A stretch of DNA of 64,000 bases, from contig JAAUZE010000019.1 of assembly GCA_014804755.1 (NCBI GenBank), positions 103,772 to 167,771 on the forward strand. Reading direction: 5' to 3'. A program made the translations under genes and the position numbers. The notes under the pieces were generated by a model. That model saw nothing but the letters and a program-made list of their open reading frames with translations, was not told the DNA's origin and ran no database searches. Shown one piece after another: positions 8,299 through 18,192 of the stretch (the stretch's first letter is position 1; the number at the start of each line of letters is the position of its first letter). This stretch comes from Lachnospiraceae bacterium. GTDB lineage: Bacteria > Bacillota > Clostridia > Lachnospirales > Lachnospiraceae.

Positions 8299-11200
8299 TT
8301 ATGCCGTCTCTTCTGAATTGCGTTTTATCTCCGCCACCACTTCCATAATACGTTTAGCAGTTCCCATGTCATCCTTAAATAACGCAGTGATACTTCCAAC
8401 GGACCTGAATGGTTCTTCCATCAGAACTTTATTATCATCAATATTACCATTTGCAACAATGTAATCAACAATCAGCCGAACAAAATGCATCTGATTAATA
8501 TTCAAACGTTCTTCTGTCAGAAATTCACTAAAAGCCTCATTAACCGCATTCCTATCTACTCCAATTATCCTTCGAACCAATCTTCCAATCGGCGTGTCAC
8601 CATACTCTTTTATATAATCCGCCTTGGAACCGAGTTCCTGCCATAAAATCCGCTCTAATTCCCTCAGATCTGCTTCGGATAATTGCCTATTATTTCTAAG
8701 CTTATAAACCGCTATTTTATCACCATGCTCTTTCAAATAGAACTCAACTTTTTTGCGATAATTTTTTAAATCAGTCCCATTAAAAATCGGCTCGCCTTCG
8801 TTCCGATCAATGATCATGTCTGCAAAATTAGTATAATAAATCTTCCTTTTTATTTTGTCCAAATATTGAAGCAACCTACGCATGGCCACTCTTACATTGT
8901 CAAGCTCCAAAATCGTAACATGATCCCAAAAGTCCGTTGTCTGCACTTTTTCAATGGTAGCCTTCTGCGCCGCCACCTGGGGAACCGTATATTTTACAGA
9001 TAACTGCTCTGCGGTCTGAATTACAACATTCACAGGGGTTTGTACGCTCTTACTCTGCAATAACCCCAAATCAATACTGTATATCAGATAATCAAATCTT
9101 CTCGCAAGCTCGTCCTCTTCATCCGGCTTTATCAGAGGCGAAATATGCTCCTTAATATCTGATATTTCTACCGTTTCCAAACGATTCCAACTTGACAGAC
9201 TGCTATATCGTTCAACATAACGCAGATGCCTTTTTACCATAAAACTGTTATGATTCAGTTCTATCACTGCACGTTGCATGCCTTTTACCAAATCGTCCCT
9301 ATACGCAACATAAACATCTTGTGCAGCATATGCAGGCGCTTGCAATTCCCGGCATATCTGGGCTTTCGTATTATATATTTTTTCGCAAAGCGACTCCTGA
9401 ATCCCATTCTCATCGCCATTCTTATTTACTCTGAAATATTCAAAGTTATTGCAGAAATCAAAGATAAGAAATCGTTCTTTATCAATTCCATCACCTAATA
9501 AATCACGACAACGCCTTGTACCTCTTCCTATCATCTGCCAAAATTTCGCATAACTTCTGACTTTCTTGAAAAAGACCAAATTCAGGATTTCCAGAATATC
9601 AATACCTGTATCTAACATATCAACAGATACCGCAATCTGAGGCAATTTATCTTTTGTGCTGAAATCTTCAATCAAAGAATCACAATACTTGATACTATAA
9701 TCAATCTGCTGAATAAAATCTCCACCATACTCTGGGAAAAGTATATGAAATCTTTCTACGATAGCCTTTGCATGTAAACGGTTCTTGGCAAAAATGATCG
9801 TTTTTCCAAGTTTATCGCCGCCTTCTATTTTAAGTCCCTTTTCCATAAGTTCCTTTAAGACTTTATCAATCGTGTCTTTATTAAACAGCCATAAATTGAT
9901 TGCAGAACTGGGGATATCATCTGTAACCATATCATCATCGCTAAAAGTTTCCTCATATTCTGCTTTCTCTTCATCAGACAAATCATCATAATGTATGCCG
10001 TCTTCCATGATTTTTGTCTTATATTCAAGCGTGGAGTAATTTACCAGATACCTCTCCTCCACTGCTTTCTCCAATTCATATGCATAAGTAGGAACCCCAC
10101 GTTCAAGGTCAAAGATACCGTACGTATTTTTATCAATTTCATTTTTAGGAGTTGCCGTCATGCCTAAAAGCATCGCATCAAAATATTCAAAAATTTCCTG
10201 ATATTTTTTGTAAATTGATCGATGCACCTCATCACATATGATTAAATCAAAATGCGCTGGAGAAAAAAGCCTCTCTCCAAACTTATTTTTCTTTTCATCT
10301 ATGGCATTCATCATAGTTGGATAGGTAGAAAAAATCATTCTGCAGTTTTCCGGATCATCCTTACTATCCAGCAAATTACAGCACGACAAATCTTTAAGCA
10401 GATTTGTATAATTATTCTTCGCCTGCTTTACCAAAGCCGTTCTGTCGGCCAAAAACAGAATATTTTTCACATAATTATGCCGCCTCAAAACGTCAACAAT
10501 ACTGATGCTTACTCTTGTTTTACCCGAACCGGTTGCCTGCACGATCAGCATTTTCCTATGCTTTTTAGAAATCGCATCACATACAGCCAGTACTGCTTCT
10601 TTTTGATATGGGCGATCAGTAATCTTATCACTAATTTCGATATTCTCTAATGTTTTTCGCTGTTTTCTTCTATCAATCTCAAGCTGCAATTCATCCTGCG
10701 TAAAGACACCGGACACTTCCCTTCTTGGAAAACCACATGCATCATTTGTATAGAAGAATTCAAATCCATTCGTCATAAAAATAAGGGGTCTTCTTCCATA
10801 CTGATTCTGTAGACAATCAGCATAGAGTTTTGCCTGCTGACTTCCGACCATAGCGTCGACGGATGCTTTCTTCGCCTCAACTACCGCAAGCGGAAGGTTG
10901 TCCTTTCCCCATAACACGTAGTCAACATATCCCGTTCCCGTCGCATTGGGCATACCGGTAATCGGCTCCTCGACTGTACAATTTCTGCCGATCACCCACC
11001 CCGCCTCTCTCAGTTCTACATCAATATATCTCTTTCTGGTTTCCGCTTCGCTGATTGCATCAACATGAAATTCTCTTGTCTGATTATGCTGCTTTCGTTC
11101 CTCGGCCATCTGCTTGCGAAGTTCTTCATTTTCCTTCCGAACCTCCACAAGTTTTTGATCCTTACTACTTAAATCATCATAGAGAGCCTTTAATTCATCC

Positions 11201-11649
11201 GCTTTTACACGCTTTTCATCTCCTGATGGCAGTATCGACTCATCAAAATGCCGCTCAGCATATTCTTTGGAATAGGAATAATCAATCCAGTCGCAGAATT
11301 CAAACAGATCCCTCAATGCAATAACGGCTTCATCCCTTTTAATATTGCTATTCGTATGTACTGCAACATTTCCAAGATGAACGGTATATTTAAGCATCGG
11401 AAATAGTCTTGGTTCAATAATGTTACGAAATGTACGTTCATGAATCAGGCTGGAAACATTATCCTGATACGGAAGTGTCAATTCTGCATCATAGGAAAAT
11501 ACAAATCTGACTGCCAGTTCCAACGCCCGTCTGGATAATATCGCACAAGTAGCGGGGGAGATTGCAATACTTTTCTCGGCTTCTATTGCCTGAAGCGCAA
11601 AATCCGCATATTCCTTTTTTTCTAACAAGTAGTCGAAATTCGTCTCCAT
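8299..11649 (-). CDS. hsdR: Type I restriction enzyme R subunit
   Basis: The 1116-residue motor-nuclease subunit of a type I restriction-modification system. An N-terminal DUF4145-like helical domain (1-135) and a coiled coil (~150-195) come first. The nuclease core follows, with Asp243 and E258-A-K260 in the PD-ExK pattern. The SF2 translocase has Walker A ATGSGKT (372-378), DEVH (473-476), MTATP and QMIGRGTRR. The C-terminal region looks like the EcoEI-type R domain. It lies 75 bases downstream of hsdS in the same orientation. The locus is AT-richer than flanking housekeeping genes, as expected for a mobile defence module. Confidence 0.95.
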   Translation of the reverse strand: METNFDYLLEKKEYADFALQAIEAEKSIAISPATCAILSRRALELAVRFVFSYDAELTLPYQDNVSSLIHERTFRNIIEPRLFPMLKYTVHLGNVAVHTNSNIKRDEAVIALRDLFEFCDWIDYSYSKEYAERHFDESILPSGDEKRVKADELKALYDDLSSKDQKLVEVRKENEELRKQMAEERKQHNQTREFHVDAISEAETRKRYIDVELREAGWVIGRNCTVEEPITGMPNATGTGYVDYVLWGKDNLPLAVVEAKKASVDAMVGSQQAKLYADCLQNQYGRRPLIFMTNGFEFFYTNDACGFPRREVSGVFTQDELQLEIDRRKQRKTLENIEISDKITDRPYQKEAVLAVCDAISKKHRKMLIVQATGSGKTRVSISIVDVLRRHNYVKNILFLADRTALVKQAKNNYTNLLKDLSCCNLLDSKDDPENCRMIFSTYPTMMNAIDEKKNKFGERLFSPAHFDLIICDEVHRSIYKKYQEIFEYFDAMLLGMTATPKNEIDKNTYGIFDLERGVPTYAYELEKAVEERYLVNYSTLEYKTKIMEDGIHYDDLSDEEKAEYEETFSDDDMVTDDIPSSAINLWLFNKDTIDKVLKELMEKGLKIEGGDKLGKTIIFAKNRLHAKAIVERFHILFPEYGGDFIQQIDYSIKYCDSLIEDFSTKDKLPQIAVSVDMLDTGIDILEILNLVFFKKVRSYAKFWQMIGRGTRRCRDLLGDGIDKERFLIFDFCNNFEYFRVNKNGDENGIQESLCEKIYNTKAQICRELQAPAYAAQDVYVAYRDDLVKGMQRAVIELNHNSFMVKRHLRYVERYSSLSSWNRLETVEISDIKEHISPLIKPDEEDELARRFDYLIYSIDLGLLQSKSVQTPVNVVIQTAEQLSVKYTVPQVAAQKATIEKVQTTDFWDHVTILELDNVRVAMRRLLQYLDKIKRKIYYTNFADMIIDRNEGEPIFNGTDLKNYRKKVEFYLKEHGDKIAVYKLRNNRQLSEADLRELERILWQELGSKADYIKEYGDTPIGRLVRRIIGVDRNAVNEAFSEFLTEERLNINQMHFVRLIVDYIVANGNIDDNKVLMEEPFRSVGSITALFKDDMGTAKRIMEVVAEIKRNSEETA

Positions 11650-11724
11650 GTCCGGCTTGCTCCTTTATGTGTATTCGTTTTCATTCGTCAGATTGAGGTG
11701 TGATGTTTAAATATCATTCTGGCA

Positions 11725-12855
11725 CTATGCTACATTGTAAAATTTCAATTTGTCGACTTGGTGGACAAACTTAATATATTCCTCTATCATGCTTTCTGGT
11801 GGACATATGATAGGAAATTTTTCAATATGATCTTTATTCAACTGTCTCTTATCAATTCCACCAACACATACACTTCTGATATGATCTCTATATTCATCTG
11901 AGACAAGTATTCTCAAGACGAATTTATTGTTAACTCCTGACTTTAACCTTATGAAATACACATGCCCATTAACATTGGCAGCATCATCTTCCCCCATGTA
12001 TAGCGCTGCTCTACCAAGAGAACTATTCTCGGTATTTATTCTTCCAGTCTTCGTCATAAGAATATCACCATGTTTAAGACTACTCCTAATCATACTAGCA
12101 TGAGTAGCCTCATCAATATAAGCAATATCTTCCATCTCCAGCCTATCTTTCCATACATTTTGGCTTCGAAAAAATGTGATACCCTTATCGACATAAACTT
12201 GCTCTCCACCTTTAGGTGTATTTCCATTGTTTATCTGAAGTGATAAGTCCCCTAATTTCTTTACTGGCCATCCTTTTGGATTATGAACCGGATCCCCAAA
12301 CATCTCGACAAATCGGGATTTGATGAGGTCGTCTAACGCGAGAATTTGTCTTTCTCTATCTTCCAAAACATCTGATACCCTATTTAATATTTCAACAATT
12401 TTTTTCTGTTTCTGAATAGGACAAACATCTATCTCTATCTTCGACAAAGTAGCCTTATTTAACGTTTTTCCCAGCACAGCTTTATTTGTTCCTTCATCCC
12501 AATTCCTAAATTTAAATAAGTAATAAATATACTCTGGAATCAATTCAACAATATGTTTATCATGGAATGCCATTATAGCCTCATTAGAATACATCTCTTT
12601 TCGCGTAATAGCAGTCTTTCCTATCGATAGTTTAAAACTCATAACAACAGTATTTTCTGGTATCAGTCTTATTCCACTCTCCATTATTGCATTATCCGAA
12701 AGATATTCTTTCGTCTCACATACATACATTCCACTCTGAGATAAATCACCTATTGATATCCACATATTATCATTAGTATTCCAATAATCTTGATTATTTC
12801 TCGAAGGTGTTTTTCCCATTTGTAAATCAAATAATTCTTCGAGTTTATGTCTCAT
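11725..12855 (-). CDS. hsdS: Type I restriction-modification specificity subunit, C-terminus shortened
   Basis: A 376-residue S subunit that sets the DNA target. Target-recognition domain 1 spans about 1-140. The central conserved helix follows (QKKIVEILNRVSDVLEDRER, DDLIKSRFVEMFG, ~148-187). Domain 2 runs from about 195 to 355 (GDLSLQINNGNTPKGG). The second helical repeat, which normally continues ~30 residues after the QVDKLKF motif, stops at YNVA, so the distal coiled coil is missing. The bases after the stop do not restore it in frame. The fic stop lies 10 bases upstream of the ATG. Confidence 0.92.
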   Translation of the reverse strand: MRHKLEELFDLQMGKTPSRNNQDYWNTNDNMWISIGDLSQSGMYVCETKEYLSDNAIMESGIRLIPENTVVMSFKLSIGKTAITRKEMYSNEAIMAFHDKHIVELIPEYIYYLFKFRNWDEGTNKAVLGKTLNKATLSKIEIDVCPIQKQKKIVEILNRVSDVLEDRERQILALDDLIKSRFVEMFGDPVHNPKGWPVKKLGDLSLQINNGNTPKGGEQVYVDKGITFFRSQNVWKDRLEMEDIAYIDEATHASMIRSSLKHGDILMTKTGRINTENSSLGRAALYMGEDDAANVNGHVYFIRLKSGVNNKFVLRILVSDEYRDHIRSVCVGGIDKRQLNKDHIEKFPIICPPESMIEEYIKFVHQVDKLKFYNVA

Positions 12856-12865
12856 GTAATCGTCC

Positions 12866-13471
12866 TCACAAATCTTCTATCCGATAAGTCGTATAACCTT
12901 CATAATAATAACTGTGATCTATACCTTTCATATACACTTCCCGATCATTTATTTTATCCGTCAGTGCACCTTTCAACAAATATTTTATCTCAATGTCTTT
13001 GACTGGGCTTCTCTCCATTGCAAGCAAATAATCGTCTTTGTCAATCTTGCTCCAATCCACCACCATATTAAGCTCCTGATTCAGGATTAAATCCAGCCAG
13101 ATCCTTGTACTTCTGCCGTTTCCCTCTCTGAACGGGTGCGCAACGTTCATTTCCACATATTTCTCTACAATTTCATCAAAGGTTGACTGAGGCATTTTCT
13201 CTATATGATCGAGAGCATCACGTAAGTACATAACGGAAGCAAATCTAAAATTCCCCTTTGCAATATTCACTTCTCTTATTTTTCCGGCAAAATCATAAAT
13301 CTCATCAAAAAGATTCCTGTGTATTTCTAAAAGACTATTCAGAGTACCTGCTTTCAAGGTATGCAAATACCCGCTTTCAAAAAGTAACGCAGCCTTTTTT
13401 TTGCTTATTCGCTCCTCTACACGGGCTAATTCTGCTGAATCGCTAATATGAAGTTTATTCTCGATTACCAT
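12866..13471 (-). CDS. fic: Fic-domain protein AMPylase, self-inhibited class
   Basis: A 201-residue Fic protein that would transfer AMP from ATP to a hydroxyl on a target protein. The catalytic motif is intact: H112-P-F-R-E116-G-N-G-R-S-T-R, with the flap region KGNFRFA around 72-78. Near the C-terminus, S187-YYY-E191-G192 matches the inhibitory (S/T)xxxE(G/N) motif. That places it with class III Fic proteins, whose C-terminal helix blocks ATP. It lies between hsdM and hsdS, 52 and 10 bases from them, so it is part of the restriction operon. Target unknown. Confidence 0.92.
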   Translation of the reverse strand: MVIENKLHISDSAELARVEERISKKKAALLFESGYLHTLKAGTLNSLLEIHRNLFDEIYDFAGKIREVNIAKGNFRFASVMYLRDALDHIEKMPQSTFDEIVEKYVEMNVAHPFREGNGRSTRIWLDLILNQELNMVVDWSKIDKDDYLLAMERSPVKDIEIKYLLKGALTDKINDREVYMKGIDHSYYYEGYTTYRIEDL

Positions 13472-13523
13472 AAATGCCCCGCCTCCTTTCTATGTTCTTC
13501 CCAGCTGTTTCATCCCCACAAAT

Positions 13524-15002
13524 CTAAATTTGTCTGCCAAGCAACTTCTTCAACTCAGCCAATTCCACCTGAATCTGCTCCTCGATCTGTTCTATACGAC
13601 CAATGATTACATCCGAAGGATCATACTCAACCTTCTCATATACGACTTCTTTATATTTGTTAATCGAAAGATCGTAGTCGTTGGACACAATCTCTTCTAG
13701 TGGTACTAAAAAACTCTGCTCTGTTCTTGCCCGATCTGCCTCGGCTTCCAAATTATAAAATCTGCTGATAATGTCCGGAATATCACAATCTGATATTTCC
13801 TGCCTTTTATCATCGAGGCTATAGCCATCGGCTTTCATATCATAAAACCACACTTTATCAGTTCCGCCGGAACCTGTCTTAGTAAATACCAAAACGGCGG
13901 TGGAAACTCCTGCATACGGCTTGAACACTCCACTCGGCATAGAAATAACAGCATTCAACTTGTTGTGTTCCAAAATTTCCTTTCTTATCTGTTTATGCGC
14001 ATTGCTACTGCCAAACAGTACTCCATCCGGAACAATTACCGCTGCTCTCCCACCCTTTATTAATATTCTTAAGAATAATGCCAAAAAGAGAAGTTCCGTC
14101 TTTTTCGTCTTAGTAACCTTAAGTAAATCAGTAGATACAGCCTCATAATCAAGACTTCCCTTGAAGGGAGGATTGGCAAGTATCAGGCTATACTTTTCTA
14201 CATCAGCATTCTGCTCTGATAAGCTGTCTCTATAGGAAATATTAGGATTATCAACTCCATGTAGAAGCATATTCATAGCACCGATACGAAGCATAGTTCT
14301 ATCCATATCATTGCCGTAGAACATTTCATTATTAAAATGCTCTCGAAGTTTTGCATTCAAAAACATGTCCGCATGATTTTCTCGAAGATACTGCTGTGCC
14401 TCGATCAAAAATCCTGCACTCCCCATAGCAGGGTCTATGATCACATCTGCAGGTTCTGGTTTAACCAATGCCACCATCATTCTGATAATATGTCTCGGTG
14501 TCCGAAACTGACCATTGGTTCCTGCCGTTGCCACCTTGGAAAGCAAATACTCGTACAAATCACCTTTGGAATCTTCATCACCAAGCTCCAACCTGTCTAT
14601 TCCATCTACGATTTTAGAAAGCATGGCCGCCGTAGGGATTTTAAAAATCGCATCCCCCATATAGCGTGAATATGCAGAATCACCATCCTGATGCAGATTC
14701 TTAATAAATGGAAATACCCCGTTTGCAACGATTTCATACATCTCATCTGCCGAACCGAAATTCTTGAACCTACTCCATCTATATTTCTGACATTCATCCG
14801 GAAACAGTGCTTCAAATGGTACACCTAAAAAATTAGCCTCATTTTCTTTTGTCGTCTCTACTTCATCTAACTGCTTAATAAACAATAGATAAGTAAACTG
14901 CTCAATAACATCCAATGGATTGGTGATCCCACCCGTCCAAAATGTTTCCCATATTCTGTCAATCTTATTTCTTAACTCGCCGGTAATCATACTATTCTCC
15001 AT
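13524..15002 (-). CDS. hsdM: Type I restriction-modification DNA methyltransferase subunit
   Basis: The 492-residue N6-adenine methyltransferase that modifies host sites and forms the M2S core of the complex. The N-terminal helical domain includes FIKQLDEVE. GQFRTPRHI (165-173) precedes the SAM-binding motif I DPAMGSAGF (190-198) and the catalytic NPPF (277-280). C-terminal helices bind HsdS. It is the first gene of the operon hsdM-fic-hsdS-hsdR. A TATAAT-like hexamer on this strand (15107-15112) and a perfect dyad (15123-15138) lie upstream. Confidence 0.95.
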   Translation of the reverse strand: MENSMITGELRNKIDRIWETFWTGGITNPLDVIEQFTYLLFIKQLDEVETTKENEANFLGVPFEALFPDECQKYRWSRFKNFGSADEMYEIVANGVFPFIKNLHQDGDSAYSRYMGDAIFKIPTAAMLSKIVDGIDRLELGDEDSKGDLYEYLLSKVATAGTNGQFRTPRHIIRMMVALVKPEPADVIIDPAMGSAGFLIEAQQYLRENHADMFLNAKLREHFNNEMFYGNDMDRTMLRIGAMNMLLHGVDNPNISYRDSLSEQNADVEKYSLILANPPFKGSLDYEAVSTDLLKVTKTKKTELLFLALFLRILIKGGRAAVIVPDGVLFGSSNAHKQIRKEILEHNKLNAVISMPSGVFKPYAGVSTAVLVFTKTGSGGTDKVWFYDMKADGYSLDDKRQEISDCDIPDIISRFYNLEAEADRARTEQSFLVPLEEIVSNDYDLSINKYKEVVYEKVEYDPSDVIIGRIEQIEEQIQVELAELKKLLGRQI

Positions 15003-15122
15003 TTCATTCTATTATTTCATTTATCATTCTGTAATAATTTTTGATAGTTCTTCTACGGTTCCTATTTCATTACTGGCAAAAGATATTTGTCCTCACGCAT
15101 AGATATATTATAGTTTATTGTA

Positions 15123-15138
15123 CCATAAAGATTTATGG
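15123..15138. promoter_or_regulatory. Perfect dyad upstream of hsdM
   Basis: CCATAAA-GA-TTTATGG is a perfect 16-base inverted repeat. It is located just upstream of a TATAAT-like hexamer (15107-15112, minus strand) in the 285-base gap between hsdM and the PP2C terminator. It could be an operator controlling the restriction operon, but no regulator gene is adjacent. Confidence 0.4.
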
Positions 15139-15207
15139 ATTTCATTATAATTCTAATTGTCTTTTTGCGGCATCCCCCTGTTCCTTTTCCGGATTCGCCT
15201 AGATTTA

Positions 15208-15238
15208 TTAAAAAAAGACCTGTGAAGGTCTTTTTTTA
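15208..15238 (-). terminator. Intrinsic terminator of the PP2C gene
   Basis: Hairpin GACC-TGTGAA-GGTC (15217-15230) is flanked by an A-run on the left and a T-run on the right, so it could work in both directions. It ends transcription leftward from the PP2C gene and separates it from the restriction operon. Confidence 0.75.
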
Positions 15239-15287
15239 CCGTTTGAAAATTATTGCTCTTTGTCTTACTGCCACGCTCTTTTATCAT

Positions 15288-16034
15288 TCAGCATCGATAA
15301 ACAACCATTGTTAAATCATCATATCTAACGCAATTCCTCTCTCTTATGGAATTTTCCCGTGCGGTATTGATGACGGTTTGTATACTCTCCGACACATCTT
15401 CTCCGCTTACGACGTCTTTCATTTCCTCTAACTGCACATAATCACTGACGCCATCACTGCAAAACACGATCATGTCGTTTTTTTCTAATCCAATTTCTTC
15501 GATCGTATAAGCCGGAACTACCATAGGAATAAATCTGTCAAACATGGACCACATATGCTCCGGTAATCCGTGAACTGCCTGTTCGAGCTGCTGCTCGGAA
15601 TAAAGTCCCATTTCAACCAGATTGTAATATGTTTTCTTTGTTTTTGCTACCCGGGCAATCGTATTATCGTGTATCCAAAACGCCGGAGAATCTCCGACCG
15701 CTGCAATTGTTCCGACATGATCCTTGACAACACCAATAATGATGGTTCCAAAAATATAATGCTTCTGCTCTTGTGAGATCGCAATCAGCCTATTGTTTAT
15801 CTCCCAAATCAATTTGACCAGATACTCTTTCGGCGATAACTCAGACAGATAAAAAGGATTGTTTTTCACCACTTCAACGCAAAGCCTTGACATCAGGACT
15901 TTTCCTTCGCTCCCTGCACCCGATGCGCCGTCAGCCAGTAAAAATGTCGATTTATCGGGGGATATATAATAGGCGTCGCCATTGATGCCGCTCGTGCCTA
16001 CCATACTGTACCCTTCACAGAATGCCATTTTCAT
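15288..16034 (-). CDS. PP2C family protein serine/threonine phosphatase
   Basis: A 248-residue metal-dependent phosphatase. Acidic metal-binding motifs are present in order: GINGDAYY, LLADGASGAG, AVGDSPAFW, FCSDGVSDYV and YDDLTMVVY. This is the shortened bacterial PP2C form without membrane or sensor domains. The start may be the third residue, because GGAGG is better spaced for that Met. The partner kinase is not in the window. It has its own terminator and is 53 bases downstream of prfA. Confidence 0.87.
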   Translation of the reverse strand: MKMAFCEGYSMVGTSGINGDAYYISPDKSTFLLADGASGAGSEGKVLMSRLCVEVVKNNPFYLSELSPKEYLVKLIWEINNRLIAISQEQKHYIFGTIIIGVVKDHVGTIAAVGDSPAFWIHDNTIARVAKTKKTYYNLVEMGLYSEQQLEQAVHGLPEHMWSMFDRFIPMVVPAYTIEEIGLEKNDMIVFCSDGVSDYVQLEEMKDVVSGEDVSESIQTVINTARENSIRERNCVRYDDLTMVVYRC

Positions 16035-16087
16035 TCCTCCTCCAAAAAGACGGATAATAACCTAACTTAAAACCATCTTTTCCGAAA

Positions 16088-17164
16088 TTAATTCTCATTC
16101 ATCCTCACCAGTTTTGCTGCTTGGTCCGCCGCGATACACGCGTCAACGATCTCCTGAATATCCCCGTTCATCACCTTGTCAAGCTTATATAACGTCAGAT
16201 TGATCCGGTGATCGGTCACGCGTCCCTGCGGGAAGTTGTACGTTCTGATCTTTTCAGAGCGGTCGCCGGTTCCGATCTGCGAACGGCGCAGCTCCGCTTC
16301 CGCATCATGGCGCTGCTGCTGCTCGATGTCGTAGAGCTTTGCGCGCAGCAGGGCGAACGCCTTTGCCTTATTCTGTATCTGTGACTTCTCTGTCTGGCTG
16401 TACACGACAATGCCCGTCGGATAATGCGTCAGACGTACCGCGGAATCCGTCGTATTCACGCACTGTCCGCCGTTTCCCGATGCGCGCATCACGTCGATAC
16501 GAATGTCTTTTTCTTCTATTACAATATCAATATCCTCGTCAACCTCAGGCATTACCGCGACAGAGATCGTCGAGGTATGGATGCGCCCGCCGCTCTCCGT
16601 CTCCGGCACGCGCTGGACGCGGTGAACGCCGCTCTCGTACTTCATCACGGAGTACGCACCCTTTCCATTGATCATGAACTGCACTTCTTTCATGCCGCCG
16701 ATTCCGATCTCATCCACGTTCATCGTCTCGACCTTCCAACGACGTCCCTCCGCATAATGCACATACATCCGGTAGATTTCCGCGGCAAACAGCGCTGCCT
16801 CGTCACCGCCCGCACCCGCACGGATCTCCACAATAACGTTCTTGTCGTCATTCGGATCTTTCGGTAAAAGAAGAATTTTTAATTCCTGCTCCAGCACTTC
16901 CACACGCGCTTTCGCGTCGTTTAACTCCTCCTTGAGCATCTCGCGCATGTCCTCGTCGCTCTCTTCGTCGAGCATGACAAGACTGTCCTCAATATCCTGC
17001 TTACTTTTTTTATATTCCTGATAAGCCTTAACGATCGGCTCTAAATCACTCTGCTCTTTCATCAGGCTTCGGAAGCGCTCCTGATTGGACGTCACTGACG
17101 GCTCCGAAAGCTCGCTCATGATCTCCTCAAAGCGTCTGAGTAAATCCTCTAATCTGTCAAACAT
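16088..17164 (-). CDS. prfA: Peptide chain release factor 1
   Basis: RF1 recognises UAA and UAG at the ribosomal A site and triggers peptide release. The 358-residue length is normal. The PxT anticodon tripeptide appears as P187-E-T189 within [11 protein letters not shown]. The catalytic loop GGQ is at 232-234 ([10 protein letters not shown]). [14 protein letters not shown] (114-127) is the domain 1/2 signature. The downstream modifying methyltransferase gene prmC lies just upstream in the same orientation, the usual Firmicute order. Confidence 0.97.
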   Translation of the reverse strand: MFDRLEDLLRRFEEIMSELSEPSVTSNQERFRSLMKEQSDLEPIVKAYQEYKKSKQDIEDSLVMLDEESDEDMREMLKEELNDAKARVEVLEQELKILLLPKDPNDDKNVIVEIRAGAGGDEAALFAAEIYRMYVHYAEGRRWKVETMNVDEIGIGGMKEVQFMINGKGAYSVMKYESGVHRVQRVPETESGGRIHTSTISVAVMPEVDEDIDIVIEEKDIRIDVMRASGNGGQCVNTTDSAVRLTHYPTGIVVYSQTEKSQIQNKAKAFALLRAKLYDIEQQQRHDAEAELRRSQIGTGDRSEKIRTYNFPQGRVTDHRINLTLYKLDKVMNGDIQEIVDACIAADQAAKLVRMNEN

Positions 17165-17265
17165 GTCCTCATACCTTTCTATATAGAAATCTTATCCATG
17201 TGCAAACGGAACATTCCGTTTTTATCACACGTGTTATTAAATACTTTTCCTCATCACGCTGCCGC

Positions 17266-18192
17266 TCATCCTGCGATCCGTACACCGCATACGACCCGGT
17301 CAAGCCCCGCATAATCTTTGACGATACGCACGTCACGGTATCCCGCTTGCAGCATCAACTCCTTCACCGCGTCTCCCTGATCTGCCCCAACCTCAAAAAA
17401 AAGCGCGCTCTCCCGCTTAACATGCGCAGGCGCGCCGTCAATAATACGCCGGTAAAACGCAAGCCCGTCGTCTCCTCCGTCAAGCGCCAGACGCGGCTCG
17501 TGCTCTTTGACCTCAGGCATCAGCGTAGAAATGACCTCGGAGCGGATATACGGCGGATTCGACACGATCACATCAAACGCAGGCGTTTCCTTTTCCAACG
17601 CGCCGCTTAGCTTACATCCCAAAGCCGCGTTCGATATCCCGCTCGACGCGCCGCTTAAGGCGTCATACAGATCACCTTGCAAGAAAAGCAATTCTCCCCG
17701 TTTCATGCTCTCCTCAAATCCCAGACTTCTCGCATTCCCCTCTGCAACCGCAAGCGCCTCTTTTGATAGATCCGTCCCCACGCCGATACAGCCATTGGAA
17801 TAGCGCAGCAAGGATAACAAAATACAGCCGCTTCCCGTACAAAGATCAAGGATTGCCATGCCGTCCTGCCCATAGCGCATGACCTCCTCCACCAGAATTT
17901 CCGTATCCGGCCGCGGTATCAGTGTGTGTTCGTTTACATAAAAATCCAATCCCATAAAGGACTGAGTATGTGTCAAGTATTGAAGTGGGATGCGATCAGC
18001 ACGCCTCTTCAAATAGTTTACATAATTCTCTTCCTGCAATTCGTCCAGCATGCGCTCGCCCTGCGTATACAACGTCTGGTAATCCGTATGGCAGACATAT
18101 TCTAAGAGCAGCCGCGCATCTGTTCCGGCTTCCTCAATGCCGCGCTCCGTAAGCAGGCGCCTCCCCTGTTCATAGGCCTCCCGATACGTCAT
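17266..18192 (-). CDS. prmC: Release factor glutamine methyltransferase
   Basis: PrmC (HemK) methylates the Gln of the GGQ motif of release factors, the adjacent prfA product being one substrate. The 308-residue protein has the N-terminal helical domain (RGIEEAGTDARLLLEYV, PLQYLTHTQSFMGLDFYVNE) and the SAM motif DLCTGSGCILLSLL. The substrate-Gln-binding VSNPPYI motif follows. IPRPDTEILVEEV is a family hallmark. The start overlaps the stop of the DUF1385 gene by four bases (ATGA), which suggests translational coupling. Confidence 0.96.
   Translation of the reverse strand: MTYREAYEQGRRLLTERGIEEAGTDARLLLEYVCHTDYQTLYTQGERMLDELQEENYVNYLKRRADRIPLQYLTHTQSFMGLDFYVNEHTLIPRPDTEILVEEVMRYGQDGMAILDLCTGSGCILLSLLRYSNGCIGVGTDLSKEALAVAEGNARSLGFEESMKRGELLFLQGDLYDALSGASSGISNAALGCKLSGALEKETPAFDVIVSNPPYIRSEVISTLMPEVKEHEPRLALDGGDDGLAFYRRIIDGAPAHVKRESALFFEVGADQGDAVKELMLQAGYRDVRIVKDYAGLDRVVCGVRIAG

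Noticed and set aside
11650-15002. Phase-variable hsdS inversion system
   Set aside because: Only one hsdS is present, with no inverted partial copy and no recombinase in the locus, so inversion within this window is not supported.
8299-15002. Larger defence island or integrative element around the restriction locus
   Set aside because: No integrase, transposase, attachment-site duplication or tRNA flank is visible; only composition suggests transfer.
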